Part shown: in pieces, positions 1 through 8,729 of the stretch
Numbering within the stretch: the first letter of the stretch is position 1
How the letters are laid out: each line of letters starts with the position of its first letter
Source: Lachnospiraceae bacterium
GTDB lineage: Bacteria > Bacillota > Clostridia > Lachnospirales > Lachnospiraceae
NCBI GenBank assembly: GCA_021770345.1
Contig: JAETRD010000001.1
Coordinates: 310,001-374,000 of the forward strand
Direction of reading: 5' to 3'
DNA length: 64,000 nucleotides
Translations under genes and position numbers: made by a program
The notes under the pieces: generated by a model
Seen by the model: the letters and a program-made list of their open reading frames with translations, nothing else
The model's database searches: none
What the model was told of the DNA's origin: nothing

Positions 1-848
1 GCCAGGTTATCCAGATTAATGTCCGGAAAAACCGACGCGTAATACGGAACACTGTGCGTAAAGTAATAAAAAATGGAATATACCGGTTTTCCAAGCGCGG
101 TATTCCCTATGATAAGCCAGATATCCTTTGTCGCGATCGTTCCATAATACGGCATCTCCGTCGCAAAGCCTGTTGAGAGCCCTCTCCTGGCAAACAGCGC
201 AAAGCATACCCCCAGCAAAACAATTCCCGTAAGACCGATCAGCAGTTTCGTCGCAGCCGACATCAGCTTAAAACTGCCGTTTCCTGTTTCCACAGTCACA
301 AACAGGATAAGAATCACAAACGTAGACCATCTTGCTCCCGTCACAAGCGTAAGCACAATCGGAGACAGAAGTCCGATTTTACTCAGCGCTTTCAGCAGAC
401 GGCTGCGCACCGGCTGCGCGTAGGAGACTATCGCATAAATCCCGACTGCAAGATAGCATGCCGACTGAAGAACTTTAAATATTCTCGGCATCTGCGATAC
501 CTGAGCCCTTATATCCCCAAACACCAGCTGGCCGTGCAGCATCACTCTCCACAGATACAGCAGATAGACCGCCGTTCCGACAGCAATCACACCCTCAAGC
601 GCCACCAGCACAAACTCGCTGAAATCGGTAAGCCTCCCGTCCAGCTCAATATTACCTTTCGTCTCGACACCTGCAGAACAGGTGATTCTCCCGCACCGAA
701 TGCCGAAAAACCACAGAAGGTATGCCCCCGCCAGATATGCGATTGCCGTCAGGCTCCTGATCTCGAAATTATAAGGCCCTATAAAAAAAAGTAACACATA
801 AACCGCGATTCCGTATATCAGAAAATGTCTGGGTGTGTATTTTATCAT
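1..848 (-). CDS. Oligosaccharide repeat-unit polymerase (Wzy-like), C-terminus beyond left edge
   Basis: Reading leftward from the ATG at 848 there are 282 open codons to the window edge with no stop. The start overlaps the stop of the cytidylyltransferase gene (ATGA), so the two are translationally coupled. The product is strongly hydrophobic, with membrane segments beginning around residue 8, a second near 33 and several more to the edge, separated by short basic loops. This pattern fits the O-antigen/EPS polymerase class, which joins lipid-linked repeat units outside the membrane. Polymerases have poor sequence conservation, so the assignment rests on topology and on the surrounding glycan genes. 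A second polymerase in the same locus (7411-8729) is broken by a G tract, so this one may be the constitutive copy. It could instead be another multi-pass transferase. Confidence 0.6.
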   Translation of the reverse strand, partial: MIKYTPRHFLIYGIAVYVLLFFIGPYNFEIRSLTAIAYLAGAYLLWFFGIRCGRITCSAGVETKGNIELDGRLTDFSEFVLVALEGVIAVGTAVYLLYLWRVMLHGQLVFGDIRAQVSQMPRIFKVLQSACYLAVGIYAIVSYAQPVRSRLLKALSKIGLLSPIVLTLVTGARWSTFVILILFVTVETGNGSFKLMSAATKLLIGLTGIVLLGVCFALFARRGLSTGFATEMPYYGTIATKDIWLIIGNTALGKPVYSIFYYFTHSVPYYASVFPDINLDNL

Positions 849-1540
849 TGAGTACTGTTTCCTTTCATCAATACCTCTGCCAGCATAAAATCAATCCGAT
901 TGTCAATATCAACCGACTCCTCCGCCGACATAAGATAGGCCACCGTATTTTCACTGTAATAGGTTCGTTTCTCACGCAGCAGCTTTTTGTCGAGAATATA
1001 GATTGCCCCGTTCGGGATATAGTATGTCGCGTTACTCTGACGGTTTGCCACAGCCTTTTCCGTATCGAAGCCGAGATTTCTCACGCTCCCGTCCGGCATG
1101 CGCTCATAATACCAGCTGATCGGTGTCTCAGCCTCTTTCATGGAAATCAGTGTATCCGCTTTCTTCTCCTCAAACTCATGCAGCGCGGCCTCAATATGCT
1201 TTGCGGTCCGCAGCGGTGCCGTCGGCAGCAGCACCATAAACTTTTCGATCGGCGCTTCCCCGTGCGCCTCCAGATAATCAACCGCATGAAGATACACATC
1301 CACCGCGCTCGACGTATCCCCGGCCAGTTCCGCCGGACGCAGGAACGGCACCTTTGCACCGTAACGCTTCGCCGTCTCCGCAATCTCCTGACTGTCCGTC
1401 GTCACGATTACCCGGTCGATTCCTTCTGCATGAAGCGCGGCTTCAATCGTATGTGCAATCAGCGGTTTCCCGCACAGTTCTCTTATATTCTTTCCCGGAA
1501 GCCCCTTAGAGCCCCCTCTTGCAGGTATCAATGCAATCAT
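845..1540 (-). CDS. neuA: CMP-nonulosonic acid synthetase (NeuA/LegF family cytidylyltransferase)
   Basis: The 231-residue protein has the cytidylyltransferase signature near its start (IPARGGSKGLPGKN, residues 5-18) and a typical family length of about 230. The family activates sialic, legionaminic or related nine-carbon acids with CTP to give the CMP-sugar used by glycosyltransferases in the cytosol. A GGGAGGAA ribosome site precedes the ATG. It lies two genes downstream of neuB, and its stop overlaps the next start. The exact sugar (N-acetylneuraminate, legionaminate or another) cannot be told from this protein. The bacillosamine-type genes nearby make a di-N-acetylated acid such as legionaminate plausible. 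Confidence 0.88.
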   Translation of the reverse strand: MIALIPARGGSKGLPGKNIRELCGKPLIAHTIEAALHAEGIDRVIVTTDSQEIAETAKRYGAKVPFLRPAELAGDTSSAVDVYLHAVDYLEAHGEAPIEKFMVLLPTAPLRTAKHIEAALHEFEEKKADTLISMKEAETPISWYYERMPDGSVRNLGFDTEKAVANRQSNATYYIPNGAIYILDKKLLREKRTYYSENTVAYLMSAEESVDIDNRIDFMLAEVLMKGNSTQ

Positions 1541-1555
1541 CTTGCTTCCTCCCAG

Positions 1556-2395
1556 TTATTCCGCCGGACGGCTTGTCACCAGACTCCACCAGTAACCGTT
1601 TCCCTCCCTGTGAATCTCCGCCTGTGAAGCGTCCATGTTCTCGTAAAGCCGCAGCAGCCGGCCGTAATACGCATCATATTTCGCAAGCAGCCCGTAATGT
1701 CGTTTTTTAATTTCGATTTCTTTTTTTACTTCTGTTTCGTCGTAATGATTTCTTCCTGCCAGATTTTCCTCATGAATCCGATAATAGGTACAGCACCCCG
1801 TTGTCTTTTTTCCGGTTTTTCCGTCCAGAAGAAGCCGCGAATACAAATACCAGTCAAAGATCGCCGTGTCGCCCTCACAGAGAGAATCTATAAACGTCTC
1901 CGACAACGCCGGCATATAAATCGCCGTATTCGACATTCCAAGATAGTTCCATTCCCCGATATCGGAATATCGCTCGGTCACAACCGGAAGTTCCTGCATC
2001 ACAGGCGTTTTTTCAAAATCGAGCATTTCATTATAGAAAAATGCATACTGCGCATCGTATTGCTCTTTGATGCGGCTGATCCTGTTTTCGGACGCGATAT
2101 CGTCACAGTCCATGATAACCAGCAGCACATCTCCTCTTTCATGTGCCGCTTTGAGCAGCTCGATCCGCAGCAGATACGGTCTTAATCCGGCCTCACTCCT
2201 GTCCACAATCTCAATGCGCTCTGCAAACGGCTGTCCGTAACGCCGTATCAACTCCCGCAGTTCTTCCGCTGCAATATTATCATTTACAAGCAGCACCGTA
2301 AAGTCCTGATCGTCCTGCCTCTGCAGCGACAGGAAAAAATCGGGAAGATAACGGAACGCCTCCTTGTATACAACACTTCCCACCACTGTTTTCAT
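1556..2395 (-). CDS. Family 2 glycosyltransferase
   Basis: The 279-residue protein starts with a GT-A type nucleotide-binding segment (VGSVVYKEAFRYLPDF, then VLLVNDN) and has a metal-binding acidic motif (IMDCDDIA) near residue 100, as in inverting GT2 enzymes. It should act at the inner face of the membrane, adding a sugar to the lipid-linked repeat unit. Its ATG overlaps the neuB stop (TGATG), and it lies between the genes that make and activate the nonulosonic acid, so it may handle that sugar or a neighbouring residue. No membrane segment is evident. The donor and acceptor are unknown. Confidence 0.75.
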   Translation of the reverse strand: MKTVVGSVVYKEAFRYLPDFFLSLQRQDDQDFTVLLVNDNIAAEELRELIRRYGQPFAERIEIVDRSEAGLRPYLLRIELLKAAHERGDVLLVIMDCDDIASENRISRIKEQYDAQYAFFYNEMLDFEKTPVMQELPVVTERYSDIGEWNYLGMSNTAIYMPALSETFIDSLCEGDTAIFDWYLYSRLLLDGKTGKKTTGCCTYYRIHEENLAGRNHYDETEVKKEIEIKKRHYGLLAKYDAYYGRLLRLYENMDASQAEIHREGNGYWWSLVTSRPAE

Positions 2396-3438
2396 CAGAA
2401 ATCTTCCTTACTTAAAAGCCGGTCTTTTTTGATGTCTCTCGCCGCTTTCCTTCCGACAATCATATCAAAATATCGCGGCTCGATTCCGCTTCCCGGCCGC
2501 TTGAACGTAAGGTTGTCCTCACTGAGCACCTCACCGCAGCGGATATCACGCACCGCAACAATGCTCCGCTTAAACGCATTCCTGCGCTCCTCATCCTCAT
2601 TTACAACCTTCTGATAGCTCCCGAGCATCTTATATCCGCATGACGCCGCCTGGCAGATTGTCTCAAGCTCCTCGGGATTCGCCGAAATCTTGTGGTCCCA
2701 GCCAACCATATCCTTATCCAGCGTAAAATGCTTCTCAATGATACATGCCCCCTTTGCCAGCGACATAATCGGTGCAACACATCCGATCGTATGATCCGAA
2801 TATCCCACCTTGCAGCCAAACGTGTTCCGCAGCATATCGATGTTGTTCAGATTCACCATCTCGTCCGCAGGCGGATAGATCGATACGCAGTGCAGCAGAA
2901 TGATCTCACTGCACCCGTTAGTTCTCAGGCAATCCACCGCATCGCTGACATCCGCCAATCCGCACAGCCCGGTGCTGATCACCACAGGCTTTCCTTTTTT
3001 GGCAATATATGCCAGGAACGGCAGATTGTTTAAATCCATTGATGCCACCTTGATAAACGGCACCTGCAGCTCGTCTGCTAACAGGTCCACTTCCGGCTTT
3101 GAAAACGGAGTCGAATTGAACTCGATCCCCACTTGATCACAGTATTCTTTCAGCATAAAATGATCCGCACGATCTATACTGTATTTGTCTACAATCTCCT
3201 CCAACGTATAGTCTGTCCGATTGCGGTAATCATCTCTTAAAAAATAATTGTCCTCGTAAACCTGCTTCGAGAAAATCGTGTCCTTTGACCATGACTGAAA
3301 CTTCACACAGTCGGCGCCGCAGCGCTTCGCCTCGTCGATAATCTTTTTCGCCAGCTCCATATCCCCATTGTGATTTGATCCTGCTTCCGCAATCACATAC
3401 GGCTTTCCAAACTCACGGATCTCTTTAAAATCAAACAT
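2395..3438 (-). CDS. neuB: N-acetylneuraminate/legionaminate synthase (NeuB family)
   Basis: NeuB-type enzymes condense phosphoenolpyruvate with an N-acyl hexosamine to form a nine-carbon sugar acid. The 347-residue product has the EAGSNHNGD motif near the start, KFQSW, and GYSDHT near residue 210, followed by a C-terminal SAF (antifreeze-like) domain from about residue 285, which is the full family architecture and length. I chose the ATG at 3438 because AAGAAGGAGG lies just upstream; the longer in-frame start at 3477 has no such site. The preceding gene is the broken asparagine-synthase-like gene, which might modify this sugar acid. The substrate could be ManNAc or a 2,4-diacetamido sugar. 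No hydrolysing 2-epimerase (NeuC/LegG) lies in the window. Confidence 0.88.
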   Translation of the reverse strand: MFDFKEIREFGKPYVIAEAGSNHNGDMELAKKIIDEAKRCGADCVKFQSWSKDTIFSKQVYEDNYFLRDDYRNRTDYTLEEIVDKYSIDRADHFMLKEYCDQVGIEFNSTPFSKPEVDLLADELQVPFIKVASMDLNNLPFLAYIAKKGKPVVISTGLCGLADVSDAVDCLRTNGCSEIILLHCVSIYPPADEMVNLNNIDMLRNTFGCKVGYSDHTIGCVAPIMSLAKGACIIEKHFTLDKDMVGWDHKISANPEELETICQAASCGYKMLGSYQKVVNEDEERRNAFKRSIVAVRDIRCGEVLSEDNLTFKRPGSGIEPRYFDMIVGRKAARDIKKDRLLSKEDF

Positions 3439-3495
3439 CTTTCGGCCTCCTTCTTTGTGTATCAGACTAGATACCATCCTATATTTTTCTGTCAG

Positions 3496-5183
3496 TTACT
3501 TTTCTTTTATTGTCACCGTCACATCCGGCTCCTTTTTCAATTTTTCAATCAGACTGTTCATCCAGTACTGCCCGAGCATCTTTTGCGTATACTGGATTCC
3601 CGTATATCCGGCCGGCAGTTTCACGTCTTCCCCACCGGAAATTTCTCTTCCCCAGTCTGATTCTCTTAATGCCAGCATATGAATCTCATGCACATTCACT
3701 ACGGTTCCATACTTTCGCAGGCTCTTCTTATCCAGCCCAAAGTGCGTCATATGCCTTCCGTATCTTTTGTTCTCCTCGATATACCGATAAATATATTCCT
3801 TCGGATGAAAAACGCTTCTGCCGTCCAGTCGAATATTATAAAAAATCGGAATCATCTCTTCTGCGGAGAACGGAAGAATCACCCGGTATATCTCATGCAG
3901 CCTTGCCACCGCAGCGATAATCTCTGATTCCCCCCCCCCCTAAATAATTCTCAATTTTCCTCTTATACAGGTATTTTTTTATCATTTCAGGCCTGATACG
4001 ATCTGTTGTCAGACTTTTTGGCATTTCACGACCGGGCGCTCCGTTACCGGCTTTCCCGAAAACGGTGTAGTCATAGCTGTGTATAAAATTATACGCAAGC
4101 TGCGAAACATTTTGCGGCAATATCAAATCCGGTTCGTGTTTCATCCTCTTATAGACTGTTAATCCGGCTTTCGCAATCAGCAGCTTTATTCCGGCGCTGA
4201 CTGCATGATACCCCCGAACTTCTCTATACGATTTAAAAAAGGGTTCCGAAACGCAAAATCTCTTATAGAGATTCATAAATCCGCCAAAGGATATTTCCAC
4301 TCTCCCCGTCGGCCCTAAATTATATAGGTTATCCGCGTTCTGTCCGCACCATATCGTATCGATTCCGTCTTTTTTCATTTTTTCGATTATCGCCATGTGC
4401 ATGACCGACATATGTTTGGTATTCGGAAGCAGTTCCATTAACCTGCGGTATGTTTCACCGGCTTTTATTTTCCGGTAATCGACGTCAATAATCTCATATT
4501 CTATCTCCAGATCTTCACAGACGTGAACCGCATTTTCGACGTCTTCCAAATTCGACGCACAGTACGGCAGGATTCTGCCGACATACGCTTTAAACGGGAT
4601 TCCGTTATTTTTCAGCATAATCGCAAGAAAACGGGAATCCGCACCGCCGCTCAGCAGCAATCCGTTCCGCTCCCCTGTGGCATTTCGCCGGATACACGTT
4701 TCCATCTCCTGTTTAAACAGTTCGTAGGTAACCTTTTTATCCGGAAAACGGATTGCCTTTTTTTCGAGCCGCTTTTCTCTGAAATAATAAACACAGTGAT
4801 TTTTCAGCCGCTTTATTTCCTCAAGCCACGTCTTACTTCCATGCAGATACGAACTTGTCAGAAATTCTTCCTGAAGACTTTTATCAAAGGTTACTGTTCC
4901 CGCATACCGGCACATCTCAAAAAAATCCGTACCAAATGCGATTTGACCGTCTTTCCTGCAATAATACACATCCCCTGCAAAGCAGGCAGGCAACACAATA
5001 TATTCTATTTTATTCTGGCAGACTAAAAACCGCGGCCTGTCCAAAATTACTTTCTCCCCCCCCCCTCAAAAATTCATGTATTCCCGGATCATCGTCTGAT
5101 TTCTCTCTGTATTCCACATATTTCTCATCCGCAAAATCAGAGCTTTCGAAAATCTTCCCATTCATATCTGCAACAATCAGCAT
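3496..5183 (-). CDS. Asparagine-synthase-like amidotransferase, split by two G tracts (out of phase here)
   Basis: Three segments in different frames make one gene: an N-terminus from the ATG at 5183 (behind GAGGAG), a 380-codon core, and a C-terminal part of about 145 codons. The first join falls at ten G (5056-5065), the second at eleven G (3930-3940). Nine G at the first and ten at the second would give one 561-residue protein. The core carries the PP-loop LLSGGADSR of asparagine-synthase-like ATP pyrophosphatases, which adenylate a carboxylate and form an amide. The N-terminus has no Cys at position 2, so it lacks the usual glutaminase nucleophile. Relatives in capsule loci amidate sugar acids; with neuB next door the nonulosonic acid is a candidate target. 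As read here only a 43-residue peptide is made from the ATG. Confidence 0.75.
3930..3940 (-). repeat. Poly-G tract (11 G on the coding strand)
   Basis: Eleven consecutive C on the plus strand lie inside the asparagine-synthase-like gene. Upstream the frame reads ENYL then GGG codons; the downstream C-terminal frame is reached only with 10 or 13 G. With 11 G the protein ends after a short different tail (TGA about 19 codons on). Confidence 0.95.
5056..5065 (-). repeat. Poly-G tract (10 G on the coding strand)
   Basis: Ten consecutive C on the plus strand lie about 40 codons into the asparagine-synthase-like gene. The start frame joins the core frame only with 9 or 12 G. In the core frame a TGA lies immediately before the tract, so the core cannot begin upstream of it except through the frame of the ATG at 5183. 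Confidence 0.95.
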
Positions 5184-5263
5184 CTTTTCTCTCTCCTCAC
5201 TGATAAAAATAATATTTTCCGCAAACGGTTCTGCTGCCTTCTATAATAGCACTTTCCCCACGT

Positions 5264-6328
5264 TTAACGCAATGTATTATTGCCGTTTTCTTCCAACCGT
5301 TCCCGCATTTTCTCCAGCTCGTCCATCTGCCCCATATCCATCCATGCGCCTTCTTCCACCTCATAGATGCCGACATTTTCTCCCGCCTCCACGCACTGCT
5401 CAATCACATCCGTGATATGAATAAAAGTCTTATCCGGTATTCTGTCCAAAAACCGCGGTTCAATCACATAAAATCCCGTGTTCACCAAAAATGAAAACAC
5501 AGGCTTTTCCTTCATGCCGGCAAATCTTCCCGCATTATCCTTTTCAATCGTTCCGTACGGTATTTCTACCTTCTTTTTTGCACAGACAATTGTGATAATA
5601 TTATCTTCCCGCTTATGCTTCGCAACGATTTCCGCGTAATCGCTCTCCACCAGAATATCGCAGTTTGTCATAAAAAAGGTCTGTCCCATCCCGGAAAGCA
5701 GTTTGAGCCCTCCGCCGGTTCCGTAGAATTCTTCCTCCTCGACAAAGCGGATATCCTGCCTGTCCTCCTCGGAAAAATAAGTCTCGATAAACTTTTTCTT
5801 ATAATTGACGATCATTGTCACATCACGGCAGCCAAACTCCGCAAAATGCTCAAGAATATGCTCTGTAATCGTCTTATCGCCGATCGGAATCAGGGGCTTG
5901 GGAAGGATCTGCGTATAGGGATACAGTCTTGTCCCCTTTCCTCCCGCCATGATCACGAGCGGTATGTTCAGTTCTCTCTTATTCTCTATTTTTTTCCTGT
6001 TCTTAAAATAGATGCGCAGAATCCTGTTTTCTTCGTCCACCACGGGAACCGCCGTGATCCGATTTTTAAACAGGTATTCCCGAATATCTTTCTCCTGCAC
6101 TGCTCCGTTCTTGATCACACGCGGACTGTAATTTGCAAGCTCGCTGACACGCCGCTCAAAATCCCCGTTTTTGAGTGCATATCTGCGGATATCCCCGTCG
6201 CTGACGACAGCCTTCAGTCTCCCGTCCGCACACACAAATGCTATCCCCTGCCCGTTCCTGTCAATCGCCCGAATCGCATCGGAAATGATCATATTCTCGC
6301 TTATGATGTAATCCGCAATCTGTTCCAT
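5264..6328 (-). CDS. CBS-domain sugar-1-phosphate nucleotidyltransferase (PtmE-like)
   Basis: The 354-residue protein has two N-terminal CBS-like repeats (about residues 1-115) and a C-terminal nucleotidyltransferase domain with the AGGKGTR loop at 128-134 and a TNCDI metal-binding segment near 220. This layout matches PtmE of Campylobacter, which makes GDP-glucosamine for the GDP route to legionaminic acid, and related hexose- or heptose-1-phosphate nucleotidyltransferases. It probably makes an NDP-sugar precursor in the cytosol. The CBS pair suggests adenine-nucleotide control, which is inference. The partners needed for a full GDP-legionaminate route are not all in the window, so the base and sugar remain open. 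Confidence 0.75.
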   Translation of the reverse strand: MEQIADYIISENMIISDAIRAIDRNGQGIAFVCADGRLKAVVSDGDIRRYALKNGDFERRVSELANYSPRVIKNGAVQEKDIREYLFKNRITAVPVVDEENRILRIYFKNRKKIENKRELNIPLVIMAGGKGTRLYPYTQILPKPLIPIGDKTITEHILEHFAEFGCRDVTMIVNYKKKFIETYFSEEDRQDIRFVEEEEFYGTGGGLKLLSGMGQTFFMTNCDILVESDYAEIVAKHKREDNIITIVCAKKKVEIPYGTIEKDNAGRFAGMKEKPVFSFLVNTGFYVIEPRFLDRIPDKTFIHITDVIEQCVEAGENVGIYEVEEGAWMDMGQMDELEKMRERLEENGNNTLR

Positions 6329-6347
6329 GCCGTAATCCGCCTCTTTT

Positions 6348-7499
6348 CTATAGTTCCAGATACCTTTGAAAGACCTTTTTATATCGCTCTGTTATTACTT
6401 TTTTTGAATATCTGGTTTCCGCCGCTCTGACCGCCTGCTTCTTATATTCCTCCAGCGTATCTCTGTCCCTGTACAGTTCCATTATTTTCTCCGCAAGCAC
6501 GCGCTCGTCATCACCCTGTATACACACGCCGACCCGATGCTTTGTGATCATTCTCTTCAGATCGTCGTCGTTGCTGCATATCCCGATAATCCCCATTCCG
6601 CATGCCATCATACTATAGGTCTTGCTCGGCATAAACAGATGCGCCATGCGCGCCTCCTGCGAGACAATCCCGACATCCCCGGACGCCATCGACAGCGGGA
6701 ATGTCTCCTCCGGCTGCAGCGGCAGCAACAGAATATTCCGCAAATCATGCTTTCTGCGAAACTCCTCCACAATCGCGTATTTCGGCCCGTCCCCGATAAA
6801 CACAAACCGTATCTGCTCCTGCTCCCGCAGTCTCTGCGCGGCCCGCAGGATAATTTCTATGTTATGCCCGTACCCCATTTTCCCGGAATACATTACCACG
6901 AACTTGTCTGTCAGATCATGTTCTGCACAGAACGGATTTTCCGCTTTCGGTATCGGTTTTAGCCTGTCTGTGTCCGCGGCAATCGGTATCACACGAACCG
7001 GAATCTTTTTCTTCAAATCCCGGTTCATCGACTCCGCGACAACCTCCCCGATTGTGAGCATTCGATCGATTCCCGGATAATTCCCGCTGTTCCACAGATG
7101 CCACAGCTTACACACACCCATCACGGCTGTATTTTGAATCATATATTCAATATATTGCGGATACAGATCCCAGTTCATATAGATAAACGGGGCATGAAAC
7201 GCCTTTTTCAGCTTTAATCCAATATAAGAATTAATCGGCGGATTCGAGACCGCAAAGATCAGGTCATAGTGTTTCCTGCGATTCCTTTTCAGCCATTTTT
7301 GCATAAACCGGAAATGACGCCACCAGCACAGCAGCTTTGTTTTAAAGCTTGTGGCATCGTACGGGGGCGACGGAATCACAGTTCCCTCCACCTTACTCCC
7401 CGTGATAATCTCAACCTTCGCCTGCTCCCCTATCGCCTCTGTCAGAAGATCCACATACCATTGCGGAATGGTCTGCGCTACAATAAGTACCTTTTTCAT
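6348..7499 (-). CDS. Family 4 glycosyltransferase
   Basis: The 383-residue GT-B protein has an N-terminal acceptor domain and a C-terminal donor domain with VMYSGKMGYGHN near residue 205 and the retaining GT4 motif region (MPSKTYSMMACG) near residue 300. It resembles WbuB-type transferases that add the second sugar to a lipid-linked acceptor, often N-acetyl-fucosamine-type or bacillosamine-type sugars. The ATG at 7499 follows GGGTGG; the longer in-frame start at 7544 is inside the upstream gene. When the upstream polymerase gene is in phase it overlaps this gene by 89 bases. The specificity is not determined. Confidence 0.82.
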   Translation of the reverse strand: MKKVLIVAQTIPQWYVDLLTEAIGEQAKVEIITGSKVEGTVIPSPPYDATSFKTKLLCWWRHFRFMQKWLKRNRRKHYDLIFAVSNPPINSYIGLKLKKAFHAPFIYMNWDLYPQYIEYMIQNTAVMGVCKLWHLWNSGNYPGIDRMLTIGEVVAESMNRDLKKKIPVRVIPIAADTDRLKPIPKAENPFCAEHDLTDKFVVMYSGKMGYGHNIEIILRAAQRLREQEQIRFVFIGDGPKYAIVEEFRRKHDLRNILLLPLQPEETFPLSMASGDVGIVSQEARMAHLFMPSKTYSMMACGMGIIGICSNDDDLKRMITKHRVGVCIQGDDERVLAEKIMELYRDRDTLEEYKKQAVRAAETRYSKKVITERYKKVFQRYLEL

Positions 7500-8729
7500 A
7501 AATTTTACCACCCATTCTGTTTTGCATTTTAAGAACACAAACACGATCTTTTACCAGCCTGACATTAACCCCGACGACAAACCAGCAAAGCGGCGTCGAC
7601 AGTATATTGGGCCCTGATAAAGACGTGAGCACAAAGTAACACAGCAATAACACATACGGCATATCCAGCTGCCTTAATTTTCCTTTCATCCCTCTGCTGA
7701 CGCCCAGCACCGCATACCATATCAACGAGATATACAGATATGCCGAAAAGAAAATTCCTCCCGTCATCACATATGCCAGCGGGGAAAAATGCGAATAATG
7801 ACGATAAAGCTCTTTGATCCACACCTTGCCGCCAAAGCCGATTCCCCATAGCCACATCATCTTATCACTGTTTAAGTACTCCACAATACACTCGATCTCC
7901 AGATCTCTTCCGCCTGTGGCTGCATACAAGTCTTTCTCCCCCCCCCTAAAATTCCGCTTATCGTCGTGAGGATTCTTGAAAAAACGGTTGTATTGCAGGC
8001 CAGATAGATACAGACACCCCCTAAACCTGCCAGCAAAAGTAAATGGATTGCAACTTTTTTATTTGTTTTTTTGCCGATGAAATAAGCGATAATCAGCAGC
8101 GCTACAGACGCCACCAATGTCACTCTTTTCTTTGTCATGATATTTATCACAATCAGCAGATACCCCATCAGGATCTCCAAATTGCTGCCGCACAGATAAA
8201 ACGTCATTGCGTATGTTCCCAGCGTCATACCATAATTATTATACCGCAGCAAGCCCAGTCTGCTTGCCACCGTAAAAGAAATCACATATATTGAAAAAAC
8301 CACTGTGGCAATAAACATAATTTTTTTCACATATCTCTGCAGGTTTTCGTTTGTTTCATATTCCCTGTAAAATGCATATCCGAATGACATCAGCAGGATC
8401 GGCATCATATAAAAATACATATGCGACAAATATTTTGTATTCAGCTGACCTTTTATGATGCCCAGCACCATTCCAACCGGCAAAAACAGCAGAAATGCAG
8501 CCGCAATTTTGTTTAAATAAATCCCTTTGTCAATAACAAAAATATAGATTCCTGCCAAAACGACCTGCAGAATCAGCGCTATTTTATAGATACCCAGATA
8601 AGGCGTAAAAACAGCGGATATCGTATTCAGGAAATACACCGTCATTGTGATAATTCCCTCCAACAGAAACAGTACCCAATACGCCTTAAAAAACGTTTCC
8701 TTCGTCACACTGCATTTTATTTTCAGCAT
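7411..8729 (-). CDS. O-antigen polymerase-like membrane protein, split by a G tract (out of phase here)
   Basis: From the ATG at 8729 (behind GGGGAG) a hydrophobic frame runs 285 codons to a stop at 7872. A nine-G tract at 7938-7946 lies just before the break. Ten G would join the frame to a second hydrophobic segment ending at 7411, giving a 439-residue multi-pass protein of normal Wzy length. The joined protein has about ten membrane segments and a long outside loop at the tract, where polymerases usually carry a large periplasmic-type loop. The start overlaps the end of the flippase gene by 7 bases. With nine G the last third of the protein is lost, so polymerisation by this enzyme should be off. 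Confidence 0.78.
7938..7946 (-). repeat. Poly-G tract (9 G on the coding strand)
   Basis: Nine consecutive C on the plus strand sit between the two halves of the polymerase gene. The halves are joined in one frame with 10 (or 7 or 13) G. With nine G the frame reads GGG codons, then RKTCM and on to a premature stop at 7872. Confidence 0.95.
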
